Shown here one piece after another: positions 9,072 through 17,436 of a stretch of 64,000 bases of DNA. The stretch spans positions 59,309-123,308 of the forward strand of contig NZ_FQZN01000019.1 of NCBI RefSeq assembly GCF_900142015.1. The letters are read 5' to 3'. The translations under genes were made by a program, and so were the position numbers. Position 1 is the first letter of the stretch. Every line of letters begins with the position of its first letter. The notes beneath the pieces were generated by a model. That model was not told where the DNA came from. It saw nothing but the letters and a program-made list of their open reading frames with translations, and did not search any database. This stretch comes from Bacteroides stercorirosoris (GTDB lineage: Bacteria; Bacteroidota; Bacteroidia; Bacteroidales; Bacteroidaceae).

Positions 9072-10868
9072 ATGACAAAAAGAATATGTGTATCATTCAT
9101 GTTTTGTCTTTTATCAACCTGTTTCGCCCTTTGGGCGAACAGGCTTGATGATATAAGGACAAAGCTTTTTAATCCTCAGTCTACAGATGTGCTGGTGGCT
9201 GCCCATCGTGGCGATTGGCGGAATGCTTGCGAAAATTCATTGGAAGCCATAGAAAATGCCATTCAAATGGGGGTAGATATTGTGGAGATAGATCTTGAGA
9301 GAACCAAAGACGGACATCTAATTTTGTTGCATGATAAAACCCTCGACCGTACTACTACCGGAAAAGGAAAGCCAGAAGATTATACTTTGGCTGAAATTAA
9401 AGCACTGCGTTTGCGGAACGGGTGTCATATTAAGACCATTTACAAGGTTCCTACTCTTGAAGAGGCATTACTTGCAGCAAAAGGACGTGTAATGCTTAAT
9501 TTGGATAAAGCTTTTGATTATTTCGACCAAGTGTATGAACTGTTAGAGAAGACGGGAACCACCAATCTGGTGATCATGAAAAGCAATGCTCCGGCAGAAG
9601 AAGTGAAACGTGATTATGGAAAATATCTGGATAAGGTGATTTTCATGCCGAAAGTTAATTTGGATGAAGAAGATGCCATTCAGAAGTTAAATGATTATCT
9701 TCGGGTATTGAAACCGGTGGCTATTGAATTTAAGTTTGCCTATGATACCAATCCATTGCCTTACGAAGTGAAGAGGATAATGGCCGGGAAGTCCCATATC
9801 TGGTATAACACCTTGTGGGATACACATGCGGGCGGACATGATGACGATTGTTCACTGGTAAACCGGGATAAAGGTTACGGTTATTTAATAGATAACTTGG
9901 GTGCAACGATATTGCAAACAGATCGCCCGGCATATCTGATTGATTATTTGAAACATAAATTGAAAGTAATGGATTGCGAACGCGATTGGACATATCTACA
10001 GTCAGAAAATGAATTTCAGGCTCCTTCCGTTCCTCACTTTATGGTTGAGGAATGTTTCTTGAAAGGCAAGCAAAGTCCGCAGACTAATGAGGATGGTATA
10101 ATTGTTACCCCTTATTTTGCGGCGGTGATTGACGGGGCTACGGCTAAATCTACCTTCACTTACGAGGGTAAGAAAACCGGTCGGCTGGCTATGGAGCTTG
10201 CATTGGAGGCTATACGTGATTTTCCTAAAGATATTGATGCTGCCGAAGCTATTCGTCTGATAACAGAAAAAATACATGATTTCTATGTAGAGCATAATTT
10301 GCTTGATGAACTAAAGTCGGAGCCGGGTAAACGTTTCACGGCCAATGGCGTGATTTATAGCTATGCCCGGAATGAAGTATGGCAGGTAGGCGATTGCCAG
10401 TGTATCATTGGTAATCTGTACTCCTCAAATGAGAAAGAGATTGATGCTATTATGGCGAATGCCCGTGCGGTGGTCAATGAAGTAGCTTTGCTGGACGGGG
10501 CTGCGATGAAAGATTTTGAATCTCACGATCCGGGACGGGAATTTATCTATCCTTTTCTGCAGAAACAGGCTGTTTTGCAGAATTGTCCGATAGAAGGCCA
10601 GCGGTATGCCTTTCCTGTGTTTGACGGCTTTCCCGTGCAGATGAAACAGGTGAATATTTTCCCTGTAGGTGATGCGGAAGAGGTGGTATTGTCTTCTGAC
10701 GGCTATCCTCATCTATATTCCACCTTGCATGAATCGGAATGTTATCTTGCAGATATTCTGGAGAAAGATCCTATGTGTATGCGGTTGTACAAGAGTACGA
10801 AAGGAGTACAAAAAGGTAATTGTTCTTTTGATGACCGTGCTTATTTGAGAATCAGATTGAAGAAATAA
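9072..10868 (+). CDS. Secreted GDPD fused to a PP2C-like phosphatase domain
   Basis: About 598 residues. I start at the ATG at 9072 (MTKRICVSF), which has GGAG at 9063-9066 and a proper signal peptide (CLLSTCFALWAN). An earlier in-frame ATG at 9024 overlaps susD and would bury the signal. Residues about 36-300 are a GDPD domain with the catalytic set His45-Arg46 (AAHRGDWRN), a Glu-x-Asp pair (VEIDLERTKDG) and His87 (LLHDKT). Residues about 324-598 match PP2C-type phosphatases: NED at 339-341, FAAVIDG with Asp354, ANGVIYS, VGDCQ with Asp441 and LSSDG with Asp543. The GDPD would release glycerol-3-phosphate from diesters in the periplasm or outside. The role of an exported PP2C-like domain is unknown. 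Confidence 0.85.
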   Translation: MTKRICVSFMFCLLSTCFALWANRLDDIRTKLFNPQSTDVLVAAHRGDWRNACENSLEAIENAIQMGVDIVEIDLERTKDGHLILLHDKTLDRTTTGKGKPEDYTLAEIKALRLRNGCHIKTIYKVPTLEEALLAAKGRVMLNLDKAFDYFDQVYELLEKTGTTNLVIMKSNAPAEEVKRDYGKYLDKVIFMPKVNLDEEDAIQKLNDYLRVLKPVAIEFKFAYDTNPLPYEVKRIMAGKSHIWYNTLWDTHAGGHDDDCSLVNRDKGYGYLIDNLGATILQTDRPAYLIDYLKHKLKVMDCERDWTYLQSENEFQAPSVPHFMVEECFLKGKQSPQTNEDGIIVTPYFAAVIDGATAKSTFTYEGKKTGRLAMELALEAIRDFPKDIDAAEAIRLITEKIHDFYVEHNLLDELKSEPGKRFTANGVIYSYARNEVWQVGDCQCIIGNLYSSNEKEIDAIMANARAVVNEVALLDGAAMKDFESHDPGREFIYPFLQKQAVLQNCPIEGQRYAFPVFDGFPVQMKQVNIFPVGDAEEVVLSSDGYPHLYSTLHESECYLADILEKDPMCMRLYKSTKGVQKGNCSFDDRAYLRIRLKK

Positions 10869-10883
10869 GAGCCTGTTGGCTAT

Positions 10884-10914
10884 CTCTACGATGAATACCC
10901 TGTTCGTCGTAGAG
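10884..10914 (+). terminator. Hairpin terminator after the first relay operon
   Basis: A 12-bp stem (CTCTACGATGAA / TTCGTCGTAGAG, one T-G wobble) with a 7-nt loop starts 16 bases after the GDPD-PP2C stop. It is followed by a short TTT only, so termination strength is uncertain. Confidence 0.55.
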
Positions 10915-11064
10915 TTTCGCCTCGTTTATTGTAAGTTTGTCATTTTTTGCTTTCTTTCAGAATTTATGTCGTAAATTTATTGGCTTTGCAGCGTTTTTTT
11001 TGCCAAATCGAAATAATCCCAAAATAAACATTTATATTTGGCACGTCTTTAAAGTAACCGACTA

Positions 11065-11700
11065 ATGCCATTATCTACATCTCAGATATCCGAACTTAAT
11101 GATGAAGCACTCTTCGCCTTAATTGAAAAAGGGGATGAGCGGGCTTTTACCCAAGCCTATGACAGATATCATAAATTGTTGTATGTATTGGCATATCGTT
11201 ATTTAATGAATGTCAACATGGCGGAAGATGTTGTGCAGCACGTCTTTAGTCGTTTATGGGAATTCCGTACCGAATTGCGTGTAGGAATCAGTCTAAAGAA
11301 TTATCTGTTTACAATGACCAAAAATCATGTATTAAACTTGATACGTAATGAAAATACTGCAATTGCCAAGAACTATGAAATGGCACAGTCCGCTCCTGCG
11401 TATGAAGACAACTTGATGGAAAATCTGGAAAAGAAGGAACTGATGTCCAATTTTTATAAGGCGGTAGACATGCTTCCGGTGCAAAAGCGGGAAATCTGCC
11501 TGATGAAAGTCAGAGAAGAACTGACGAATCAGGAGATCGCCGAACGGATGAAATTATCTGTCAATACAGTAAAGACGCATTATTCCGAAGCCTTGAAACT
11601 GTTACGCGTTCATTTGCGTAAGATGCTAATAATTGTTACAGCCCTCACCTTGTTGAGGCATTTAAGTGTCTATTTAATCACATGGATACAAAAAATATGA
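11065..11700 (+). CDS. ECF RNA polymerase sigma factor (second relay)
   Basis: A 211-residue sigma-70 family factor. Region 2 is RAFTQAYDRYHKLLYVLAYR, with MAEDVVQHVFSRLWEFRTEL. Region 4 is MLPVQKREICLMKVREELTN, with QEIAERMKLSVNTVKTHYSE. A hydrophobic C-terminal tail (LLIIVTALTLLRHL-like, about 185-205) is common in this Bacteroidetes group. A perfect -7 box TATATTTG lies at 11033-11040 without a clear -33 partner. Its stop overlaps the next gene's start, so sigma and anti-sigma are translationally coupled. It should serve the second SusC at 13.9 kb. Confidence 0.9.
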   Translation: MPLSTSQISELNDEALFALIEKGDERAFTQAYDRYHKLLYVLAYRYLMNVNMAEDVVQHVFSRLWEFRTELRVGISLKNYLFTMTKNHVLNLIRNENTAIAKNYEMAQSAPAYEDNLMENLEKKELMSNFYKAVDMLPVQKREICLMKVREELTNQEIAERMKLSVNTVKTHYSEALKLLRVHLRKMLIIVTALTLLRHLSVYLITWIQKI

Positions 11701-12689
11701 ATAAGCCTACAGAACAACAGATACAGGAAGTATTGGCCGGAACAGCAACTTCTGAAGATGCTCAAATCGTGGCAAAATGGTTTGCTACGGATGAGGGAGC
11801 CGCCTATTTGTCTAAGAGCATGGATTTTGATGCAGAGCAGATAAGGCTCGGTTATGAAGAGCTTTATGTCAATCATGACATTCCTTCGAAAGAGATGTTT
11901 GCACGTATTGTCCGCAATATTCGCCGGAAGCGCATCCGCCGGATAGCTTTCCGCGTGGCTGCTGTTGTCATACCTTTTGTTGTGTTGATGGGGCTGTTTG
12001 TCCAGGTGAATACCCGGGTGGATTTATTTGGTGATTCTGGTTACGAAGAAATATATGTGCCCAAAGGAGAACGCATTCAGATGATGTTTCAGGATGGTAC
12101 ACGGGCATACATTAATTCGGATTCCCGTCTTAAGTACCCCAAGAAATTTGCATTGTCCAGCCGCGAAGTTTATCTGGAAGGAGAAGCGTATTTTGTTGTT
12201 TCAAAAAATTCCCGCCGCCCTTTCATTGTCAATCTTAATGGGCCGTCTGTTTATGTATTGGGAACTTCTTTTGATGTTCAGGCTTATCCGGAGAATAAGG
12301 ATATCACCGTTTGCCTGGATGAAGGCCATGTCAATCTGACTCTTCCTTCCGATAAGAAATATCCATTGCAGCCTGGCGAGAAACTTGTATATAATAAGGA
12401 GAGTGAGCATTGCACAATCATTCGGAATACGGATGCCCACCTTTCTTCGTTATGGAAAAAGAATGTGATAGCTTTCAGAGACACCCCATTGTCGGAAGTT
12501 ATCAAAGTGCTGAACCGTTGGTATGACGTTGACTTCAAGATAGAGGATAAGGCTGCTTGGGATGTGTGTTTTACGCTGACATCTGAGAACACGCTTCTTG
12601 AAAAAGTTTTGCGTGATTTGGAAAAAATCTCTCCGTTGCATTTTGAATATAAGGAGGCGGGGAAAGAAGTGACAGTAACTATGAAATAA
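11697..12689 (+). CDS. FecR-family anti-sigma factor (second relay)
   Basis: About 330 residues. I start at the ATG at 11697, whose ATGA overlaps the sigma gene's TGA; an in-frame ATG at 11682 is the alternative. The layout is an N-terminal sigma-binding part, one membrane helix (RVAAVVIPFVVLMGLFVQV, near residues 83-101), a periplasmic FecR domain (GERIQMMFQDGTRAYINSD, VLGTSFDVQAYPE) and a DUF4974 C-terminus (LLEKVLRDLEKISPLHFEY). It should sequester the preceding sigma factor and sense the STN domain of the second SusC. The usual sigma, anti-sigma, susC order is broken here by an inverted toxin-antitoxin pair. Confidence 0.9.
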   Translation: MNKPTEQQIQEVLAGTATSEDAQIVAKWFATDEGAAYLSKSMDFDAEQIRLGYEELYVNHDIPSKEMFARIVRNIRRKRIRRIAFRVAAVVIPFVVLMGLFVQVNTRVDLFGDSGYEEIYVPKGERIQMMFQDGTRAYINSDSRLKYPKKFALSSREVYLEGEAYFVVSKNSRRPFIVNLNGPSVYVLGTSFDVQAYPENKDITVCLDEGHVNLTLPSDKKYPLQPGEKLVYNKESEHCTIIRNTDAHLSSLWKKNVIAFRDTPLSEVIKVLNRWYDVDFKIEDKAAWDVCFTLTSENTLLEKVLRDLEKISPLHFEYKEAGKEVTVTMK

Positions 12690-12693
12690 CTTG

Positions 12694-12721
12694 AAAGAGA
12701 CTTACACATGTAAGCCTCTTT
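12694..12721 (+). terminator. Hairpin terminator after the second anti-sigma gene
   Basis: Stem AAAGAGACTTAC / GTAAGCCTCTTT (12 bp, one mismatch) with a 4-nt loop, starting 5 bases after the stop. It separates the sigma/anti-sigma pair from the convergent toxin-antitoxin genes. Confidence 0.55.
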
Positions 12722-12751
12722 ATGTAAAGTGCTAAGGTGAGTCTCCTCTTT

Positions 12752-13054
12752 TTAGATTGCCGGAGTTAACTCAACAGTCAATCCTAAAGCGTTTACTATT
12801 CTGTAAAATGTGGCTACACTTGGAACAGTAATTCCTTTCTCTATTCGTGAGATGTAAGATTTATTAGTTCCGATACGTTTGGCAAGTTCTTCTTGTGTTA
12901 ACCGTGCATTTTTGCGAGCATCAAGTAATATTTGACTTGTATAGAAAGCGTATGCTTCTTCATCAAACTTTGCACGCTCTTCTGTGCCAGGTTTACCAAA
13001 TTTCTTTTCAAGAACAGCACTGTAATCAATGATTTGATGATTGTTTGTCTCCAT
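12752..13054 (-). CDS. XRE-family antitoxin (HigA-like)
   Basis: A 100-residue DNA-binding protein. The C-terminal half is a helix-turn-helix (about 43-95: ARLTQEELAKRIGTNKSYIS, then RIEKGITVPSVATFYRIVNA). The N-terminal half should contact the toxin. Its start overlaps the 3' end of the upstream toxin gene by 29 bp, the toxin-first order of higBA-type modules. It would bind the toxin and repress the shared promoter, probably through the palindrome at 13386-13403. Confidence 0.85.
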   Translation of the reverse strand: METNNHQIIDYSAVLEKKFGKPGTEERAKFDEEAYAFYTSQILLDARKNARLTQEELAKRIGTNKSYISRIEKGITVPSVATFYRIVNALGLTVELTPAI

Positions 13055-13367
13055 AATAGGCCTCCTTAATTTTTAATGCTTTTTCTATTTCTCCTGATGG
13101 GGTCTTCTGGGTTTTCTTTTGAAAACCATTAAATAACACGACAACTTGCCCATCGTCAAAAATGAAAAAGACTCGGTAAATATTGCTATTGTACTCCATA
13201 CGGAGCTCATATAATCCATCACGTATAAATTTGATAAATTTTACGGGCATCCGGTCTTCTGTTTCCAGAAGCGAGATGATATAGTGCAATTTCAACAATT
13301 CTTTGGCAGAGAGAGTTTCTATGAATCTCTCAAAATATCCACCATATGTTGTAATCCTGCGTTTCAT
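13026..13367 (-). CDS. HigB/Gp49-like toxin (DUF891, RelE superfamily)
   Basis: About 113 residues from the ATG at 13367 (MKRRITTYGGYFERFI). A longer reading from a TTG at 13394 would place the promoter inside the gene. The core matches phage-Gp49/HigB-type mRNA interferases: FIKFIRDGLYELRMEYNSNI, then YRVFFIFDDGQVVVLFNGFQ, then KKTQKTPSGEIEKALKIK. These toxins cleave mRNA on the ribosome. It forms a two-gene operon with the XRE antitoxin and is placed on the opposite strand between the anti-sigma gene and susC of the second relay, as a separate insertion would be. Confidence 0.83.
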   Translation of the reverse strand: MKRRITTYGGYFERFIETLSAKELLKLHYIISLLETEDRMPVKFIKFIRDGLYELRMEYNSNIYRVFFIFDDGQVVVLFNGFQKKTQKTPSGEIEKALKIKEAYYGDKQSSNH

Positions 13368-13371
13368 GTAG

Positions 13372-13403
13372 CAAAGATACGAAAAGTTGTACAATTGTGC
13401 AAC
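13372..13403 (-). promoter_or_regulatory. Toxin-antitoxin promoter with overlapping palindromic operator
   Basis: A perfect -7 box TATCTTTG (CAAAGATA at 13372-13379) and a -33 TTG (CAA at 13400-13402) face the toxin gene. The 18-bp near-palindrome GTTGTACAATTGTGCAAC (13386-13403, 16 of 18 symmetric) covers the -33 region and spacer, as expected for an antitoxin operator. The expected start site is at or within a few bases of the toxin ATG, so the mRNA may be nearly leaderless. Confidence 0.6.
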
Positions 13404-13423
13404 TATTGCCTGAAAAATTCCCG

Positions 13424-13525
13424 CCGCATCAGTGCATAGGAGGGAGCTATGTAATCCATCCTAAAAATCTGAGCGTGAAAGAAGGGGTGGTTTATCTGCC
13501 GGCCTATATGACCTTCCGCTTGTAG
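13424..13525 (+). pseudogene. Possible C-terminal remnant of a lost gene
   Basis: A 33-codon stretch with no start reads like a protein tail (NLSVKEGVVYLPAYMTFRL, then stop) and is followed 35 bases later by a strong hairpin. It may be what is left of a gene disrupted in this region. I do not recognise the family. Confidence 0.3.
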
Positions 13526-13559
13526 TGCATAAGGCAAGTTTTTATTTCATTTTACTCTC

Positions 13560-13603
13560 AAAGGCAGTGATTTTTGCCGGTATCGGCAAGAATCACTGCC
13601 TTT
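13560..13603 (+). terminator. 20-bp stem-loop, terminator-like
   Basis: Arms at 13560-13579 and 13584-13603 (AAAGGCAGTGATTTTTGCCG against its complement, one G-T wobble) with a GTAT loop. The T run after it is weak. It would end transcription from the remnant reading frame or insulate susC from the toxin-antitoxin region. Confidence 0.55.
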
Positions 13604-13700
13604 ACTCTTTATAGACGAAGTCGTTTTATAGATAGAACAGTTTACATTGCATCCTGATTTTTTGCATAAAACTACTGCTTGTTATAATAAAATTGGTAGA

Positions 13701-13733
13701 TTTGTACCAATCCCATAGATAATTGTACCTTTA
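13701..13733 (+). promoter_or_regulatory. Candidate promoter of the second susC operon
   Basis: TTTG at 13701-13704, a 21-bp spacer and TACCTTTA at 13726-13733 (one mismatch to TAnnTTTG). Another perfect -7 box, TAGATTTG at 13697-13704, overlaps the -33 element but has a TTG only 15 bp upstream. An ECF-dependent promoter may also exist here but I cannot define it. Confidence 0.4.
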
Positions 13734-13752
13734 TACGCAGATACATAAAATA

Positions 13753-13792
13753 CAAGATGACGAGCTACATCTTGAATCGTCAGTGACGATTC
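13753..13792 (+). promoter_or_regulatory. Tandem hairpins in the second susC leader
   Basis: Two adjacent stem-loops: CAAGATG/CATCTTG (13753-13759, 13768-13774), then GAATCGTCA/TGACGATTC (13774-13782, 13784-13792). They are followed by T-rich sequence (TTGGTTTTTTG and further T runs). The second, with its T tract, looks like an intrinsic terminator about 130 bases before the susC ATG and could attenuate the operon. Confidence 0.45.
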
Positions 13793-13921
13793 TTGGTTTT
13801 TTGAAGATTTTTTTCTAACTTTTTTTGAAAAAAAGTATTTTTCCCTCACCCGCTCCGGAATCTTGTGTGTCTACTTAGTATAAAGTGAGTTTATACTAAT
13901 TGTTAATCTAAAATTAAAGTT

Positions 13922-16900
13922 ATGAAACACAAGATTTTACTTGTTCTTTTTTTAAGCTTTATGACTTGTTTTACGGTCTCTGCCCAAAAGGTAACCATGC
14001 AGTTCCGGCAAGTTAAGTTAGCGAAAGTCTTTGATGCTATTACGCAACAAACCGGACTGACTGTGGCATACAGTCGTCCTACCGTTAATCCGGACAGGAT
14101 TGTTACCATTGAAGCAAAAGATGAAGAGCTATCGAATGTGCTTAATAAATTATTCACTGGTACGAATGTGGCTTTTGAAATTGGTGAGAAGAAAATCTAT
14201 CTGAAAGAAAAAGCTGCTTTAGATGCTACACAGCCAAAAAAGAATCTTAAAACGATTTCCGGTATAATTGTTGATGAGAAAGGGGAATCTGTTATTGGAG
14301 CCAGTGTTGTGGTGAAAGGAACATCCATAGGCACAATAACTGATGTCGATGGACACTACTCTCTTTCCAATGTACCGTCTAATAGTATTGTGAGTATATC
14401 ATATATTGGCTATAAGTCTTTAGAACTGAAAGCAAATGATAAAGCCTTGGCTCGTATTACTTTGAAAGAAGATAATGAAATGCTTGACGAAGTTGTGGTT
14501 GTAGGATATGGTACAATTAAAAAAGCGAACTTATCAGGTGCTGTAGGTCAGATTTCGTCCAAAGAGATAGAACATCGTATTAGTGGCAATACGGGACAGA
14601 CATTACAAGGACTTATACCGAATTTAAATGTTTCTTTTAGCGATGGTGCTATTAATAAGAAAGCTTCGTTTGATGTTCGCGGTGTGGGTTCTATCAATGG
14701 CGGTTCGCCTTTAGTTTTGATTGACGGAGTAGAAGGGGATTTAAACTACGTTAATCCTAAGGACATTGCTTCTGTTTCTGTACTGAAAGATGCCTCTTCA
14801 GCTGCCATTTATGGTGCGCGTGCTGCTTTTGGTGTAGTATTAATTTCTACAAAAGATCCGGAGAAAGGAGCTGTACAAGTTAATTATTCTAATCATTTTG
14901 GCTGGAGTAATCCTACTATTAGTACAGATAATTTTATTACTGATGGTTTGGAATGGGCACGTTTGAGCGATAAATTAAGTTTGATGGAGAATACCAGTAC
15001 TTATTTAGGATATACTGAAGAAGATTATGCTTATATGGAAGCCCGTAAGAAAGATCCTTCATTACCGGCTGTACTGATTAAAACTGTTGACGGTGTTGAA
15101 CGTTATGTACATTATGGTAACACAGATTGGTGGGGCTATATATTCCGTAAGAATCAACCCTCAATGGAACATAATATCAACTTATCAGGAGGAACAGATA
15201 AAATGCGGTTCTATTTGTCTGGACGTTATTATAGTCGTGAAGGTATATATCGTATTAACCCAGATAAGTTTAAAAGTTATACATTACGTAGCAAAGTTGA
15301 TTTCCAGATTTTGTCGAATTTACGTCTGAGCAACACTACGAATATTTTTATTAGTGATTATGATTACCCTGCTACTAATACACGTAGTGTAGATGGCAAT
15401 AATAATAGTGAGAATTGGAGGAAATACACTTATCATGCTTCTCCTCTATTTTTACCCCACAATCCCGATGGTACCATTATGATTAACAGTGCATATGCAC
15501 CAGGACGTGATATTGCTGATGGAACATTTGCCGATTTAATCTATGGTAAGAGCAGAGGAACAGACTCTGAATATGATGTGATGAATACTGTTTCCTTACA
15601 GTTTAATCCAATAAAGGGATTGGACTTGAATGCTGATTATAGTTTTAGAAAAGAGGGACCATTTTCGCGCCAACTTATAGTTGCAACACCCCACACTAAC
15701 CAACCGGGTGGAGAAGGGCTGACTTTGTATAAGACTAATTCAGAAATGTATAAAGAGAGACATTGGCATTCTATGTATCAAGCTATTAATGCTTATGCTA
15801 CTTATAGCCATACATTTAATGATCGACATAATCTGAAAGCAATGCTCGGCTTTAATCAGGAATGGAAACATTGGGAAAGAACTACGGCTAAACGAAGTGG
15901 GCCTATTTCAGAGGATTTGGGGTCTTTTAGTTTAGCTACGGGGGATAATATTGAATTATTGGGAGCTAAAGAAGAATGGGCTATAAGGGCGGCTTTCTAT
16001 CGGTTGAATTATGATTATAAAGGTAAATATTTGGTTGAATTTAATGGGCGTTTTGACTTGTCATCCAAATTTCCGCATGATAATCGTTTAGGTATTTTTC
16101 CTTCCGGATCGTTAGCTTGGCGTGTCAGTGAGGAAAACTTCTTTAAAGGATTACGCTCTACAATTACTAATTTCAAGTTACGCGCCTCATATGGTACACT
16201 TGGTAATCAGAATGTAGGTCCGTATGATTATATTACTAAGATGAAAGCAAAACAGGGAGGTTACATTGTTAATGGCTCTTATTTGAATTATCTGAATACT
16301 CCGGATGCTATTTCTACTAATTTCACATGGGAGAAATCTGAGACCTTTAATTTAGGTTTTGATTTATCTTTTTTTGATGGACATCTTTCAACCTCGTTTG
16401 ACTGGTATCAACGCAATACGCGGGATATGTTAACACAAGGTAAAGAATTACCTGCTGTATTCGGAACGTCAGAACCAGAAGAAAATGCAGCGGATCTACG
16501 TACCAGAGGTTTTGAGTTATCCGTAAATTGGCATGATAAGTTTATATTAGCTAATCGGCCTTTTGAATATAGAATTGGTGCTAGTTTAGCTGATAATCGT
16601 ACTGTAATAACAAAATTTGATAATCCGAGCGGATTGATTGATGAATTCTATGTAGGTAAAGAACTTGGAGAAATTTGGGGATATACTATTGACGGATTTT
16701 TTCAATCTGATGATGAATATTTGTCGCATGCAGATCAATTGAAAGTGAACTATACTATTCGTAATAAGTATTTTATTAATCATCCTGTTGCTGGTGATTT
16801 GAAATTCAAGGATCTTAATGACGATGATGAAATTTCTCCGGGAAAGAAAACTTTGGAAGATCACGGAGACTTGCGTATTATTGGTAACAGTTCGCCAAGA

Positions 16901-17425
16901 TATACATTGGGATTAAACTTAAATATGACTTATGCAGGCTTCGACCTTTCAGCCTTTTTTCAGGGAGTTATGAAACAAGACTGGTGGCCTGGCAAGGAGA
17001 ACAGTTATTTCTGGGGACCGTATGTTCGCCCATATGAGAATTTCTTCCCAAAGAGCATAGAGTCTATGAGTTGGACGCCAGATAATCAAGATGCTTATTT
17101 CCCGCGTTTGGCTGCTGATGCTTCAAATCAAGGAAGTGCTTATGAAGGAGGACAGTTATCTGTCCATTCAGACAAGTATTTGCAAAATGCAGCATATGTT
17201 CGTTTAAAGAATATTACGATTGGATATACATTGCCGGCACAAGTTTGCCGCAAGATTAAATTCTTAAAGAGTGTTCGTTTCTATGTGTCTGGTGAGAATA
17301 TTTTAACATTCTCTCCTTTGTATAAGCACAATCCGGATCATACGGTTGATCCAGAGCAGCTAGGAGATGGGAATTCTTATCCCTTTAGTAAAACGTTTGC
17401 TTTCGGTTTTGATATTAAATTCTAA
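13922..17425 (+). CDS. SusC/RagA TonB-dependent transporter with STN domain (second pair)
   Basis: An outer-membrane transporter of 1167 residues. Signal peptide about 1-21 (CFTVSAQ), STN domain about 25-95 (LAKVFDAITQQTGLTVAYSR), carboxypeptidase-regulatory-like domain about 112-185 (GESVIGASVVVKGTSIGTIT), EVVVVGYGT at 190-198, plug, then a barrel ending in a charged-aromatic tail (FGFDIKF). It has the same architecture as the first SusC but clearly diverged sequence, so the two pairs probably take different forms of ligand. The STN domain predicts control by the ECF/FecR pair at 11.1-12.7 kb, now separated by the toxin-antitoxin genes. SusD follows after 11 nt. Confidence 0.95.
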   Translation: MKHKILLVLFLSFMTCFTVSAQKVTMQFRQVKLAKVFDAITQQTGLTVAYSRPTVNPDRIVTIEAKDEELSNVLNKLFTGTNVAFEIGEKKIYLKEKAALDATQPKKNLKTISGIIVDEKGESVIGASVVVKGTSIGTITDVDGHYSLSNVPSNSIVSISYIGYKSLELKANDKALARITLKEDNEMLDEVVVVGYGTIKKANLSGAVGQISSKEIEHRISGNTGQTLQGLIPNLNVSFSDGAINKKASFDVRGVGSINGGSPLVLIDGVEGDLNYVNPKDIASVSVLKDASSAAIYGARAAFGVVLISTKDPEKGAVQVNYSNHFGWSNPTISTDNFITDGLEWARLSDKLSLMENTSTYLGYTEEDYAYMEARKKDPSLPAVLIKTVDGVERYVHYGNTDWWGYIFRKNQPSMEHNINLSGGTDKMRFYLSGRYYSREGIYRINPDKFKSYTLRSKVDFQILSNLRLSNTTNIFISDYDYPATNTRSVDGNNNSENWRKYTYHASPLFLPHNPDGTIMINSAYAPGRDIADGTFADLIYGKSRGTDSEYDVMNTVSLQFNPIKGLDLNADYSFRKEGPFSRQLIVATPHTNQPGGEGLTLYKTNSEMYKERHWHSMYQAINAYATYSHTFNDRHNLKAMLGFNQEWKHWERTTAKRSGPISEDLGSFSLATGDNIELLGAKEEWAIRAAFYRLNYDYKGKYLVEFNGRFDLSSKFPHDNRLGIFPSGSLAWRVSEENFFKGLRSTITNFKLRASYGTLGNQNVGPYDYITKMKAKQGGYIVNGSYLNYLNTPDAISTNFTWEKSETFNLGFDLSFFDGHLSTSFDWYQRNTRDMLTQGKELPAVFGTSEPEENAADLRTRGFELSVNWHDKFILANRPFEYRIGASLADNRTVITKFDNPSGLIDEFYVGKELGEIWGYTIDGFFQSDDEYLSHADQLKVNYTIRNKYFINHPVAGDLKFKDLNDDDEISPGKKTLEDHGDLRIIGNSSPRYTLGLNLNMTYAGFDLSAFFQGVMKQDWWPGKENSYFWGPYVRPYENFFPKSIESMSWTPDNQDAYFPRLAADASNQGSAYEGGQLSVHSDKYLQNAAYVRLKNITIGYTLPAQVCRKIKFLKSVRFYVSGENILTFSPLYKHNPDHTVDPEQLGDGNSYPFSKTFAFGFDIKF

Positions 17426-17436
17426 AATGCAACATT

